46,158 nucleotides of DNA, from the NCBI RefSeq assembly GCF_000313135.1, contig NW_004457586.1, positions 547,838 through 593,995 of the forward strand. Direction: 5' to 3'. This DNA is from Acanthamoeba castellanii str. Neff (taxonomy: Eukaryota; Discosea; Longamoebia; Acanthamoebidae). Numbering within the stretch: position 1 is the stretch's first letter; each line of letters begins with the position of its first letter. Below, one piece after another: positions 12,483 to 23,960 of the stretch. The notes under the pieces are model-generated. The model was not told the DNA's origin, did no database searches, and saw only the letters and a list, made by a program, of their open reading frames with translations. The translations under genes and the position numbers were made by a program.

Positions 12483-15400
12483 CTACGTGGCCGAGATCTC
12501 CGTGAGGGGCGTGGCCGGGGTGGGCGTTGGCGGGACAGAAGCAGAGGAGGCGGAAGAGGAAGTAGAGACGGCCTCCGAGGAGGTGGTGGTGGAGACGACG
12601 TCCATCTGATCCAGCGAGGCCGAAGATTCGTCCTGCAGGTCGACCCGCATCACGTCGGGGATGGCCAGGTCGTCGCTGCCATAGTGCACCAGCTGGCTAT
12701 CGCTCCGTCGCCGCTCGACGCCCAGCCGCGAGTTTCGCCTGTCGCGCGGCTGCCTCAGCGTCGGCGTGGAGCTGTGCTGTTCGTCCCCGTCCCTCCTGCC
12801 GCCGCCCTTCTTGTTTCCGGTCGAGCTCTTACGGCTCGTCATGCTTCCCCGCCTCCTGGCCTTGGGCTCCGAAGCATTGTACACCGTCTCGTAGCGAGAA
12901 TGCCTGGCATGTCGCAAACGACATGAGACACAGAGACAAAAGAAAAAAGAGAACGAAAGCGACGGATGCGTTCACTGGAGAGGTACCTGCGCGTGAAGGC
13001 CTCGTCGGACGTGTCCTCGCTGCTCGAGCCTTCGTCCAAGTCGCGCAGCGACACGAGTGCGTCATCGACCTCCACCACACCTGCCACTTGGACTAGCGGA
13101 AGAAGCAGAAACGAGAGCACGCGTCAATAATAAGCAAGCTCGTCGCCATTGGGGAGAGAAGAAGAGGGTGGCGTACTGGTGGCGATGGAATCCCCGTTGG
13201 ACTCTCGCTTCTCGCCGTAGAGGGCTGTAGCGCCGTTGGGGGCGGGCGAGTCCGTCACGACGCGCCAGGCGGGGGTCGCTACCTCCGGCTTCTCGGGGAC
13301 AAAGATCCGGTGTACTTGATCGTCAAACACGACGCGCGAGATATCAAAATCGCTGGTGCGCAGTCCCTTGGGCGTGCGTGTGCGTCCGCCTGGCGTTCCG
13401 GTCTTGCTGTGGCTCTGTCTCGGCTGGAGAATGGCGGTGGCAGTGGTGGAAAAAAGAGGAAAGGATTAGTCATCGCAAGTGAGGGCGTGAAGGAGAGGCA
13501 CGAACCTCGGGCGTGGGGGGTTCTCTGACGTTCTTCTTGGTGACGCGCATCTTGAGCGTGTTGCGGTAGCGCTTCTTGAGGTGGGGCGGGAGGTCCATTT
13601 GGGAAGACCGCACCCAACGATTCTCCGACTCGGCACGACCCTTGTAGTGCACGAGGTACTCCCACTCGTTCGTGCCCTCGATCTTGCACCGAGCAATGAT
13701 GCGCGAGATGACGGGCTCCTTCTCGCCTCTCTTCGCCTTGCCCTCCGGTCGTTGCTGAATGAATGAATGAATGGCCACAAACCCGAGACGCGTCAGCATG
13801 GCTCTCCGGTCATGTCGGCGACAACTCATTAGAAGGGCGAGGTATACCTTGGCTTGGCCCTTCTCGGGATCGCAGGCGGCACAGCAGCAGATTCCTCGAC
13901 AGCGGGGGCACATCCACTCCCCCTTCGCCTTTTGAAGTACAACGATCTCTTCGTCATAGTGTTTCTCCAGACACCTCTCGCAGTATTGCATCCCGCACTT
14001 GCCACTGCACAGCAGGTGAGGAGAAACCACACAGGTTAGGACCACCACCGGCTATGGGGAAAATGAGAAAGCGTACGTCGCAACTCCATCGCAACACATA
14101 ATGACGGGCTTGTGTCGGAGGCATTGGTGGCACCACTGGCTGACGGGGATCCGCGTTTGCTTCTTGGACAGCCGCCGCGCCTTCTTCTCGCTCTTTTCGT
14201 CCAACTCCTCTCGTTTCCGCTTCAAGCAGAGACCGGAGCCCTCCTTCCACAGGGGGTTCTTCCGCGCCTCGCTCTCAAAGTCCTGCACGAGCTCCGAGCA
14301 CTCAATATCCTGCGCCTTCTCCCACGAGTTCTCGACATCGGCCAGTCCTTCCCACTTGACGAAGTACTCCACACTCCCCTGTCATGTTCAACACAAAAAG
14401 CAAGAAGAGCGATTAGACCATGACGATAAGGGACCTACCGGAGAGGCGTATCAGGCCCAGGGTTACTTTACCTTCCGTATTCGCTTGCTCAGGATCTCCT
14501 CGATGAAGTACTCTTGGCTTTCCTCGTCCTCCTCGCCCAGTACCTTCAAGTCAGACCTTCGTTTGTTTTTGTTTTCGGCTCTCTTGTCGCCTCGCACGTC
14601 CTTCTCCCCCTCGGCCTCCTTGCTCTTCGATGCCTCCTTGTCCAGCGGGCTTGAGCGCTTCAGAGCCCAATAACCCGACCCTGTGTGCGCGACAACAGCG
14701 ACCCGATGGTGAGACACAAGGGAAAGCAGTGCTAAGCGGCAGCTTTAGGTACCTCTCTGGTGCGACTGAAAGAGCTCAGGGTGTGTGGATATCTGGGACA
14801 TGACTGTGTTGCCCCAAGTCGGCGTGCCTGCGGGGAGACGGGGGAAGGTTGAGGATGAAAGTTTAGCAAGAGCGCCAACAAGACATGAACAAGAGAAGGA
14901 GAGAAGCAAAGGAGGACGAACGGGCGCGCTCGGGACAGATTGAGGACCAGTGGTGGTCGATGAAGGCGCAGATCTCTGACTTGCAGTGAAAGTACTGCCG
15001 CTGGTGGAGAATCTCCAAGTTGTAGAGTGCCGTCAAGATGATGTCCATCCTACCCACACGCAAGCGTCAGCCTCAGGGCTTAGAGGGTGCATCAGAAGCG
15101 AGCGCCGTACCAGTTCTTGGCATGGGTTTCGCCAGTTTCGCAATTCGAGCATTTGAGATGACACTTCTTCTGCAACGCCGCGTACGAGGGCTGTGGCGAT
15201 GGTGAAGATGAGATGTAGAATCATGAAATGCCAAGATTTAGGGCCAAGGACGTACCAGCTGCAGAGAGGCGCCGCAGATGAAGCATTTCATTTCGACAAG
15301 CTTCGTCGCTCCATTGAGATCGGATGTCAGCTCGTCGGCAGAGATGAGGATCGAAGATGACGAGGAGGATAGAGATGTAGCGTTGGGGCTTCCGAGCGGC

Positions 15401-15774
15401 CTGTGAGGCTGGAGCGGGATGCGGAAGGCCTCGATCTTACTCGAGACATTCAGAAATCGGGCTTCGGTCGCCGTGATTACCTCAAATTCCTCGAATTCGC
15501 TGCGCGGGGTGCTGTCCTCGAAGATGAATGGACCCCTTCTGCGTGCTTGGGCTTTGGGTCGTTCCATCTTCCCCGGCATGCCATTCGGTGTCAAAACCGG
15601 CGTATCGGCCTCCATTGTCCCTTCCTTCCAGATGATGATAGGCTCTACCCCGCTCTTGGGCGCCATTCCTTCCGCCTGGGTCGGTGGTGATTGAGGTAGT
15701 GCAGTCGTGGAGTCCATTCGGGTGGGGCTGCTGCCGCTCATGGCTGAAGCAGGAGACCCCTGTTCCATTCTCAT
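12483..15774 (-). CDS. Chromatin protein: ASH2-type zinc/winged-helix, chromodomain, CDCA7-type zinc finger, second chromodomain
   Basis: About eleven exons on the minus strand give a protein of roughly 840 residues. From about residue 165, a Cys cluster (CFICGASLQL joined to KKCHLKCSNC) leads into a block matching the atypical PHD/winged helix of ASH2: ILTALYNL, CAFIDHHW, PTWGNTVMSQISTHPELFQ and GYWAL, where human ASH2L has ALANL, PFIDKYW and MTWPNNIVKTM. A chromodomain follows at about 330-375 (YFIEEILSKRI joined to VEYFVKWEGLADVENSWEKA). Next comes a 4CXXC-R1 finger of the CDCA7 family (CHQCLRHKPVIMCC, CGMQYCERCLEKHY, WMCPRCRGICCCAAC) at about 425-495. A second chromodomain-like unit (EWEYLVHYKGRAESENRWV) follows at about 510-560. 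The C-terminal third is Ser/Arg-rich and then Ser/Thr-rich, without a recognised fold. CDCA7 proteins bind DNA and recruit the remodeller HELLS, and ASH2 winged helices bind DNA, so a nuclear, histone-reading, DNA-binding role is inferred. The exact first ATG (15774 or 15768) is open. Confidence 0.8.
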
Positions 15775-16502
15775 TACTCGAGTCGCGGTCGATCGTTGAA
15801 GGGATACGTAGATAACGGGGCGATGATCTGACGCCGACTCGCCAAGGGCTGTTGTTTTCTGCGGATTTGGTTGGGCGGCAGGCGGAGAGGGCTATCTTCG
15901 GCGAATCGTTTTGCCTTCGGCTCGGTTGATGCTCTTTCCTCGTGAATGAATAGTCGAATCGATGAAGAACTGTCCTCCAGCAATGCGAACGCCGCCTCCG
16001 CTGTGCACACGTCCCCCGAGTTGCCGAACCGCCTCCTTGCCGAAGCTTGCCTGGAAGAAGGTCAACGTCACCGTGTCAGCGCCGTCATACAAAATCCCCT
16101 TTTTTCTGGGATTTGAATAAATAAATAAATAAATAAAAATAACACTGTACACTGGAGGGTGAGTCCGACGTACAACAGCATTGTTGTACTACTACTACAA
16201 GGTCATCCTTCTACTGCCTGTGTACGATCATCACGACGTAGGGAATATGGTTGGTGAGCAGACAAACGTTTCGGCAGTCTCCAAAAAAAGATGGACTCAC
16301 CCAGGCATGTATAGCCTAGCGTTAAGCCCTGATGGTGGGATCAGCCTTGCTCTTGTACGCTGCATAGCCACCGCGTCGCTGCTCCTTGTTCCTTGTGCTG
16401 CGTGAGTTCTTCCGTACTTGCGAACAAGGGTGGGAGGAAAAAAAGGCAGAAAGCAGAAAACAAAAATAAAGAATAATAAGAAGGAAATAGCGGCAGGAGA
16501 AG
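15775..16502. other. Divergent spacer with an unassigned minus-strand open frame
   Basis: This 728-base stretch lies between two divergent genes. A minus-strand open frame at 15892-16152 contains FFQASFGKEAVRQLGGRVHS and looks less random than its surroundings, but I do not recognise it and cannot join it to other exons. A second frame (15774-16010) ends in TAATG, overlapping the ATG of the chromatin protein, and may be an upstream open reading frame. AT-rich repeats (AATAAATAAATAAATAAA) occur at about 16117-16138. Confidence 0.35.
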
Positions 16503-18319
16503 ATGGAAGAGGAGGACCCGACGGAAGCGACGCCCCTCAAATCGAAGAAAAATGCCAAGGCGACGAAGAAGGGCCAACATCGAAGGACCAACTCTGTCCT
16601 GCAGCGTTCCTATCCGCACCGCTACATCGCCCGGCACGAGCCGACCCTCGAAGATTACAACACCTCGACCAAATCGGATAATGTGAACCGGGCGCTGTTC
16701 CAGATGGCCATGCGTTGGTCCCTCATCAAGTCCTTCTGCAGCCTCATCACGCTGGGCGGTGTGGGCATTATCGTCCTCACCGTAGTCTCGACCATGGTCT
16801 GTTACCACTACGACCTCGAGGCCGCCCTTCCCCTGGCCTTCCTCGGCACCGGCATCTTCTTCCCCATCTCCTTTGGGTACCTCCGCGCGTGCATGGGTCT
16901 GGCGTTGTGCGTTGTTGCATTTCACCTGTTGAATGAAGCTGCTCACTCGAGTTGGTGTGCAGCATTTCGTGGGCTTTCAAGCGCAGAGAGCAGGCGCTGA
17001 TAGACATGGCGGATCTCAAGTCGGCCGCGGTGGCTCTGTACCAGTGTCACCGCGAGTGGTGCGTACACCTCCAACAACGGCGATCGTGATCGTGTCCGCG
17101 CGCGTGTGGCTATCATTTGGCCAACCCTTGCTTGCTCTGGGCGCAGGGACCACGAGGAGGCGAGGCACCTGGCGAAAGCAAATAGCAAAAAGCGACACAC
17201 CAAGCAAGAAAGGGAGGTGCACAAGATGCTCAGGAACAGCAAAACGGACAGCAGGTACGCCACGGACCTACTCACGGCAAGCGGCACTTTCTCGCGAACG
17301 GCGTCCGAGGCCAGCATGGAGGTACGCCACCACTCCTTCTGGGGACTTTGTGCGCTGTGTCTTACAATGATGATTTTTGAACACGGCTACGCTAAGACCA
17401 TTGCGGAGGACGAGGAAGTCCTGTCAGACGCTGAGGACGGTATCTACATTAATTACAATAATCACGGAAGAATGGCTTTGGAGATGAGGTACCAGCACTA
17501 TTCCCCCCCCCCATTTCGCCACACCGTCTTCACCGCTCATCGCCTTCCTTCAGGACGTTGTTGATTGATCTCTTCGAGGAGATCAAGGTATTCTTGAAGC
17601 ACGACGGCGAACCGAGCTCTCTCACAAAGATATACTATTTATTCGATCAGATATGGAAGGTAACTGTTCTCTCGCCCCTCTTCATGTGACTCGGCGCTGA
17701 CGCTTCTTTTCACATGTGCGCAGCAACAAGAGGAGCTCAGACTACGCAATGACTGGGTGGCGAGTCTGCTCTCTCGTGCTTTGCAGTACGCCCCATTTGG
17801 CCCAATCTGATCGTGCTTTGTACACTGACCTGTTCCCCCCCCCCCTCCACGCGCCATATTTCATCGTCACAGATATCAACGGTTTATGATGCTCGACTTT
17901 GAGAAGCTCAAAATCATACACGATTACCGAACACCATCTACCCTGCGCGGTTATGCGTTCGTCTTTCTGTCCATATTCCCAATTCTATTTGGCCCAGCGG
18001 TACACGTGCCCTCTCTTTGCCGCATTGACTCAATGATCCATCGCTCCTCCTCACCTCTTTGTGCAGTTCGCCGCACTCGCTCGGGACTATGGTCTTTGGG
18101 CTGGCATATTCACGGCGTTGATATCCAGCTTGATGTTTGTCACATTGGGCAACATACAAACGTTTGTGGAAGACCCCTTTGTACGTCACCCACAAAAGGA
18201 AGTGCAGACCTCCTCACAACTGTGCGGCTTACCCTCCTCATCCTCTCCTGCAGGAAGGGTTTGGTGCAGACGCCGTCAACCTCGACATGCTTCACGAAAT
18301 CGATCGACACATGTTTTAA
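16503..18319 (+). CDS. Bestrophin-like multi-pass membrane protein
   Basis: Eight or so exons give a protein of about 380 residues. After a basic N-terminus (KSKKNAKATKKGQHRR) comes MRWSLIKSF and a hydrophobic helix (GGVGIIVLTVVSTMV). A second helix follows (LPLAFLGTGIFFPISFGY), then RACMGLAF joined to ISWAFKRREQALIDMADLKS. This order (RW, helix, Pro-containing helix, Arg-rich stretch) is that of the bestrophin/YneE-UPF0187 superfamily. Near the C-terminus two more helices are followed by NIQTFVEDPFEGFGADAVNL, comparable to the bestrophin end signature with Asn/Asp-Pro-Phe and acidic residues. Bestrophins are anion channels, often calcium-gated. The middle (KAN..KKRHTKQ and an acidic stretch, EDEEVLSDAEDG) is soluble and specific to this protein. 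Similarity is by pattern only and sequence identity is low, so channel function is an inference. Confidence 0.55.
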
Positions 18320-18776
18320 TGTACTGTCTACTGTAGACTCGCGTGGCCATCCCCTGTACAAAGTGTAGTGGTCCAGCAATGTGCTCATTTTTTTAATTTA
18401 TTTTTTCACCAAATGAAAAAGAACGGTTGGCCGAAAGCGGGAAAATGCGTGCTTTCTCTGCACTGTCGACATTATTAGGGCACACTCCGTTTGGACTCCG
18501 TGGGCGCGCAACCCCCAACGGCGCTCTGTACGGGAACCAGGGAAAGTGGGAGAAGTGCGCTGCCGTAGGGAGTAGCTTCAGTTTCGTCTGGCTTCTTGTG
18601 CTCGCGATAGAAGGAGCGCCTCCGCATTCGATCGCAGCTACTAAAGAAAAGCGAGCGCATCGCCAAAAAGCACAGCACGGGCACGCAACGCGTTGAGCAA
18701 GAGCGACTAGTACCAGCCGATTCGGTCATCAGCTCCCCCCTCGAATTAATTTTCGCCTCTACCACAGCAACACATT
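18320..18776. other. Intergenic spacer upstream of the tetraspan gene
   Basis: These 457 bases run between two plus-strand genes. An AT-rich segment (ttttttaatttattttttcacc) at about 18390-18412 probably marks the 3' end of the upstream gene. Nothing else with a recognisable signal was found, and the small open frames lack family features. Confidence 0.4.
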
Positions 18777-19724
18777 ATGGCCTTCCCTCCGCGCTGGCTC
18801 AACAGGCAATGCATCGCCTTCACGATGCTCTGCTTCCTCGCAGTCTTCCTCATCATCTCGCTCTCGCTTCCGTGGTATGGAATCGTGCAAAACAACGTGC
18901 CACATCCGAGATCTGATAGTGATACGATGGCGGCGCTCGTCGGCGTCTTCTACTGGACGGGCTACTCGACCGCAGTCGCCCCCAACTACACCCAATCCTA
19001 CGCCTCGCACAAGAGCTGGGACGAATTCCCGACGAATGGACCCAAGAACATCTACATGACCTGCATGGCCTTCACCCTCCTCGCCCTCATCTTCTCCGTC
19101 GGCCTGGCATTCTTCGTCCTCGTGGCCTCGATGCTCAGGAACTCCCGCCGGTGGTTCGATCTCGTCTGCTGCGGCAAGACCAAGTGGATCCTCTTCGGCG
19201 TGTCGCTCGTAATCGTCGGGTTCGTCTTCCTCTCATGGGTCATTTTCTTCGGATTCTCCAAGGCCCTCGGCGATGACGGCTCCATCTGCCCCGATCCCGC
19301 CTACGTCGGCGAGAACCGTCTCTGGTGCGGAGCTTTCCTCGGTGCCAACGCCAGCCTCGGCCGCCTCCACTCCCAGTACGCCTGGGCTCCCAGCATCGGG
19401 TGGGTCTTCGCCGTCTTCAGCATGGTGTGGGCGCTCGGCGTTTCGTTCTTCCTCTTCATCGTCAAGCCCGCCGAGCACTACCAGAAGCTGGGCGAGGAGG
19501 GTGTCGACCGACACGAACGAGAACCCGTCTACGAGGCCCGCGGCGGCTACGATGCCCGCAGCAACTACGGTGGTGGTTACGGCGGCGGCGGCGGCGGCGG
19601 CGGTTACGGAGGCGGCTACGAGCAGCAGCGCGGCGGCGGCTACGGCGGCGAGGAGAAGTACGGCGGGCGCGGTGGCGGCTACGGCGGCGGCTACGGTGGT
19701 GGCGGCGGCTACGACAAGTACTGA
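18777..19724 (+). CDS. Four-helix membrane protein with Gly-Tyr-rich cytoplasmic tail
   Basis: This intronless gene of 315 codons is unlike most of its neighbours. Four hydrophobic segments can be placed at about residues 14-34 (FTMLCFLAVFLIISLSL), 96-122, 138-162 and 205-228. A large loop lies between helices 1 and 2 (SLPWYGI near its start) and a smaller, Cys-containing loop between helices 3 and 4 (SICPDPAYVGENRLWC). This topology recalls claudin/PMP22 or Sur7-type proteins, though I see no diagnostic W-LW-C-C motif. The tail from about residue 250 consists of GGY repeats with Gln, Arg and Glu (GGYGGGYEQQRGGGYGG) and ends in YDKY. Such Tyr-Gly tails often self-associate, but a function here is unknown. 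Start and stop are clear. Confidence 0.75.
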   Translation: MAFPPRWLNRQCIAFTMLCFLAVFLIISLSLPWYGIVQNNVPHPRSDSDTMAALVGVFYWTGYSTAVAPNYTQSYASHKSWDEFPTNGPKNIYMTCMAFTLLALIFSVGLAFFVLVASMLRNSRRWFDLVCCGKTKWILFGVSLVIVGFVFLSWVIFFGFSKALGDDGSICPDPAYVGENRLWCGAFLGANASLGRLHSQYAWAPSIGWVFAVFSMVWALGVSFFLFIVKPAEHYQKLGEEGVDRHEREPVYEARGGYDARSNYGGGYGGGGGGGGYGGGYEQQRGGGYGGEEKYGGRGGGYGGGYGGGGGYDKY

Positions 19725-20375
19725 GTTAGGTTATTCCTTCCTTCTCTCTCTCTCTCTTCTTGTGTTCTCCCTTTTCTTTCTTCCTCTTGAGTCTCCCCGC
19801 TATCCTTCTTTGTGGAGTTCGTAAGGAGGATACGTTGTAAAGATGAGCTTCGTCACCACCCCACTCCCTCCGTGTCAACTCTCTCCTTCCCTTTCATCTT
19901 TCTTTTGGTCACTTGCGACCCATCACCTCCACCTACATCAGAGTGTACTCCCTACGGATCATATAAACACCACATATCAGTAACACAGTCATCACCTTGG
20001 CCTTGGCGCTCCCTCAACTTCGTCTTCTTCGTCAAGCAACCGAACACCCGGGTGAAGGGGTCGATTTCAGTTTAGCAGGAGCCTATTGGGGCGTTTTTTA
20101 GGGGTCTGTCGTGGCACGCAGCAACGCGCAGAGACAAAGAGAAGAAGGAAGGACGCTGCACAAGAGGGCAGCGGTGTGGCATGCAATTTTTGATGAAGAG
20201 GCGGAAAGAAAACGAAGGAGCCCAACCGGTACCTTGCCACTTCGTGACCATCGCACAACGGAGGAGGATAAGGAGAGGAGGGGGCTTTCTTAGAAAGATG
20301 CGAGAAACGGAATGGGGAGAATTAACAATCGACTTCGATTAATTATCTTGCCAACCTTTCTCTCCTGCATGTGCC
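19725..20375. other. Intergenic spacer upstream of the first SH2 kinase
   Basis: These 651 bases begin with a CT-rich tract (tctctctctctc near 19745), probably 3' untranslated sequence of the tetraspan gene. The remainder carries only short open frames without family features. No RNA gene or known element was recognised. Confidence 0.4.
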
Positions 20376-22760
20376 ATGTATCTCAAGGGTCTCGCCTCGG
20401 GTGAGGATGGAAGAACACACATGTTTCACAGCGGGCCTCCCGAAATCGGGCCTGGCGAAGTCGAAAAGCTTGGAGTACTCGGCGATGGTTCCTTTGGCAC
20501 GGTGTACAGGTACGTCAGCGCTGATGTCCTCATTCTTTTGATGAATTTGTTTTTTTCTAACTGTTTGTTCGTGCTCCAGGGGTCGCTGTCGTTCGCAGGA
20601 GGTAGCAATCAAAGTGCTGCATCGACAAGATCTTGATGAGCACTCCCTCAATGCGTTCCGAAAAGAGGTGGAGATTGTGAGTCGCATCTTCCATCCCAAC
20701 ATCTTGCTCTACATGGGTGCCTGTACGATACCCGGCCACATGTGCATTATCACCGAATTGATGCACAAAGGCGACCTCGAATCGCTGCTGCACGATGAGA
20801 AGGTAGCCCTCGACCCCTCGCATTCAAACAAACAACTTCACCGACACTTAATTTCAACAGGCGGCTTTGCCAATTGTGCTGCGCATGCGAATGGCGAGGG
20901 ATGCGGCGCTGGGAATGACCTGGTTGCACTCCTCCAATCCCGTATTTATTCATCGTGACTTGAAGACCTCCAACTTGCTGGTGGGCGACGATTATAACAT
21001 CAAATTGTGCGATTTTGGCCTGAGCGTACGTACCCATCGACCTTTCCTTCGTATTCTCGCTCTTCGCGTCTGACGGCGACCTCGTTTTTGTACGACCTCG
21101 TGCAGCAAATCAAACAAAGGGGAGAGAACCTCCGCGATGGCGTGGAGGGTGCGAAGGGCACGCCTCTGTGGATGGCGCCGGAGGTGATGGCGGGGGAGAT
21201 CTTCAACGAAAAGGCCGATGTGTATTCCTTCGGCATTGTCCTCTGGGAGATCCTGACTCGCCAAGAGCCGTTCAAGGGTACAGCTCAAGTTCTTCTTCTT
21301 CTTGCTCGTCTTCTTCCTCCTCCTCACCCTGCGTCCATGCGGCCGCCACTCTTGCGCTGTCCTTATGGAGTCCATCTGGAGTCATGCTCACCCCGCCACC
21401 TCTGTTTGTAGAGTTTGACAACTACGAAGAGTTCAGGAACGCCATCTGCAATCGCCACGTGAGGCCTATCATTCCTCCGGGGACCCACCCAGCGCTCAAG
21501 CAGTTGATTGAAGCCTGCTGGCACCACGACCCCACCAAGCGGTACCGCTTCTCGAACCCTCATCTCCTCTCTCTCTCTCTGCTCGACGCCGAGTCTCATG
21601 CGTGCGGTGTCTGCCTCCTTGTGGCAATGCAGGCCCGCATTCCCGGCCATTGTGGCGGCACTCGAGTACATAATTGTTGACACCGGCATCCTGGACAACC
21701 ATGGCCGGAAGCTGTGGAAGGACTACTTCCTCAAGAAGGTGAGACCTCCTCTCAGATCTTTACGCTTTCCGCAGTTAGCTGACAGCCCCCTCCCCCGGTC
21801 GTCTCCCCGCAACCAGGACAAAGTGGGGTGGACCGATTTCCTCCGAGTCTTCATGAACATCATGCCCTCCACCGAAGATCCCCAGACCCGCATCCTGAAC
21901 ATCAAGTGCCTCTATGCGCTGCTGGGTACGCCGTCGAGCGGAGTCACCCAGTGTTACGGGGCGAAGGGAAGCGAGTGATTCTGACACACTTGTCTCTGCT
22001 CTACAGTCGAAAAGGGCAGGGACGGCGACGAAATGGTCACGATGGAAGGGTTTGGCAACTTCATCTCGTGGTTCGGCCCCATGCTCTCTGATCAGCTCCC
22101 ACCGCTGATGGAACGGGTACTTTCTCTCCCTCTATCTCTTCAACTGCTTCGACACTCAGAGCTCAAACCACACGCCACCCGCCTTTGTGCACTCCGCAGG
22201 TGCGCTCGGTGCTAAGGAAGAGCTACTTCCACGGCGATATCAGCACCCGGGACGCCGAAGGCCAGCTGGCCGGTAAGCAGGTATAGCACTAGCACTCCGC
22301 TCGTCGTTGGTGAGAAGCGCCCAGTAGAGAGGCCCGAACCTCCATTCTCATCGAATGCCTTCGTCTCCGTTGCGTGTGGTGGCGGCCAGGTTGGCACCTT
22401 CCTGGTGAGGTTCAGCACATCTTCTCCAGGCTTCTACACGATCTCCAAGGTCGCGTCTGATGGCTCCATCCAGCACCAGAGGATCATCCACCACCCCAAC
22501 CAGCCTGCATTCTACATGAACAACAGGGTACCCCCTTCCCCTTACTCTCACTCTTCTCACCTCTTCGAATTATGGTGATGAAGCAAGCATTGATGAGGCC
22601 TCTTCTCATCGTCGCCGTCTTCATTTATGAACAGGCCTACGCTTCTCTCGAGGATTTGATCAACCAGAACGCGAGGGAACTCAACCTCATCAGCGCATGC
22701 CTGGGCTCCCGCTTCTCGGCCCTCTTCGTGGAGCAGAGTATATCCGGCTACGTGCAGTGA
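20376..22760 (+). CDS. SH2 domain-containing protein kinase (SHK type), copy 1
   Basis: About eleven exons give a kinase of about 510 residues. The kinase domain begins near residue 30 with [15 protein letters not shown] (glycine loop), then VAIKVL (Lys), HRDLKTSN (catalytic loop), CDFGLS and [10 protein letters not shown], so all catalytic residues are present. The sequence is of the TKL group, as in Dictyostelium SHKA-SHKE, which are described as dual-specificity kinases. A helical linker follows (KLWKDYF to WFGPMLSDQ). The C-terminal SH2 domain opens with SYFHGDIS and keeps the phosphotyrosine-binding Arg in VGTFLVRFS. It ends in SISGYVQ before the TGA at 22758. The kinase-then-SH2 order is characteristic of amoebozoan SHK proteins and opposite to animal Src. 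A related gene lies on the minus strand at 41175-43995. The chosen ATG gives a short leader before the kinase domain. Confidence 0.88.
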
Positions 22761-23092
22761 TGCGGTGCTCGCGTTCCGGCTTGGAGGCTTGGCCACACGC
22801 CATGTTTGCGTCGGCGTGTTCTCTCGTATGTGTGCGGTTCGTTCACACGAGGAGCCCAACCCTCTCAGTAAACGCTCCCATTTAGCCAGCCCCATGCTTG
22901 TGTTGTGTGCTGTGCCTTCACGTACGACACACGCATAGACCGCGTGCGGTGGTGGTGTGTGTGCCAAACATTTCCCAAACTTTTCGTTTCGACTGAAAGT
23001 CTTGGAAAAGTCTTTTCCCGGACGAGAACGTTTGCCTAATCTTCAACACTGGCCTGGTGTCTCGAATTGCAATTGCATCACTCTGCACAGCG
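22761..23092. other. Intergenic spacer
   Basis: These 332 bases separate the SH2 kinase from the F-box/GTPase gene on the same strand. No gene or recognisable regulatory element was found. Confidence 0.35.
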
Positions 23093-23921
23093 ATGCAGTC
23101 GTCCGAAGGGACAAACCGTCCATTGCCGATGAGCGTTCTCAACATCAACGATTTGCCAGGTTCGCTGCATCCTCCACTCATTGTCGAATCGTCATGATTG
23201 CCACTTGGCGGCCGAGGGCGGACCGTTGGCACATGGTGGACTTGGCGGCTGACCCACTTCACCAGACGAAACGCTGCTGGGCGTGTTGCAGTGTCTGCCG
23301 CCGCACGAGCTGCTGACGGCCGAGCTCGTGTGCCAGCGCTGGCGCGGGGTGGCGACAGACCACGGCAACGTGCTATGGCGCCCCCTCTTCGACAGCTCGC
23401 CCTACTCGCGCTGGTGGCTGCCCTTCCGCCCGTCTCACGACTTCACGACTCTCAAGGGTATCTTCCCCGACTTGCGCGTGTGCGGTGCCATGTGCGTGTG
23501 CTGTGCGTGTTTCCATAAGTGTTGTGTCGTGCGTCGTGAACGAGTTCTGGGCTCTGACGCTGTCAGCAGAATCCATGGAGAGTAAACAACAGAAGAACAA
23601 CAAGAAGGTAATCGATTACAAGTGGGAGTACCTGATAAAGAGCCGGTGCACTGAGCGCTGGCTCAAGTTCGCCTCCTTTCGTCGCGTTAGCCGTGGCGTA
23701 CGTGGCCACTCCCCACTACTCGAACGTTCGCGCCTTTTTGGCCACCCGCTCACTCACCTGATTGATTGTCGCACACCACCACCAGTTACGAGACCACGGC
23801 GATGACTACGGCGGCGTCGTCAAGTGGTCGCGCAACGAAACAGCGGCCGGTGGCCTGGGTCCCGTACGGATCTCTCCATCCTTACCCACATTCTCATCAC
23901 TCTCACACTCTCACTCGCGCT

Positions 23922-23960
<39 letters not shown>

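Noticed and set aside
20111..20293. Short basic open frame upstream of the first SH2 kinase
   Set aside because: It is 60 residues, Arg/Glu-rich, has no recognisable domain or splice partner, and is of chance length for this spacer.
18320..20375. Possible tRNA or small RNA genes in the larger spacers
   Set aside because: I looked for T-loop and anticodon-stem patterns in the spacers and saw none convincing. A tRNAscan or covariance-model search would be needed to exclude them.
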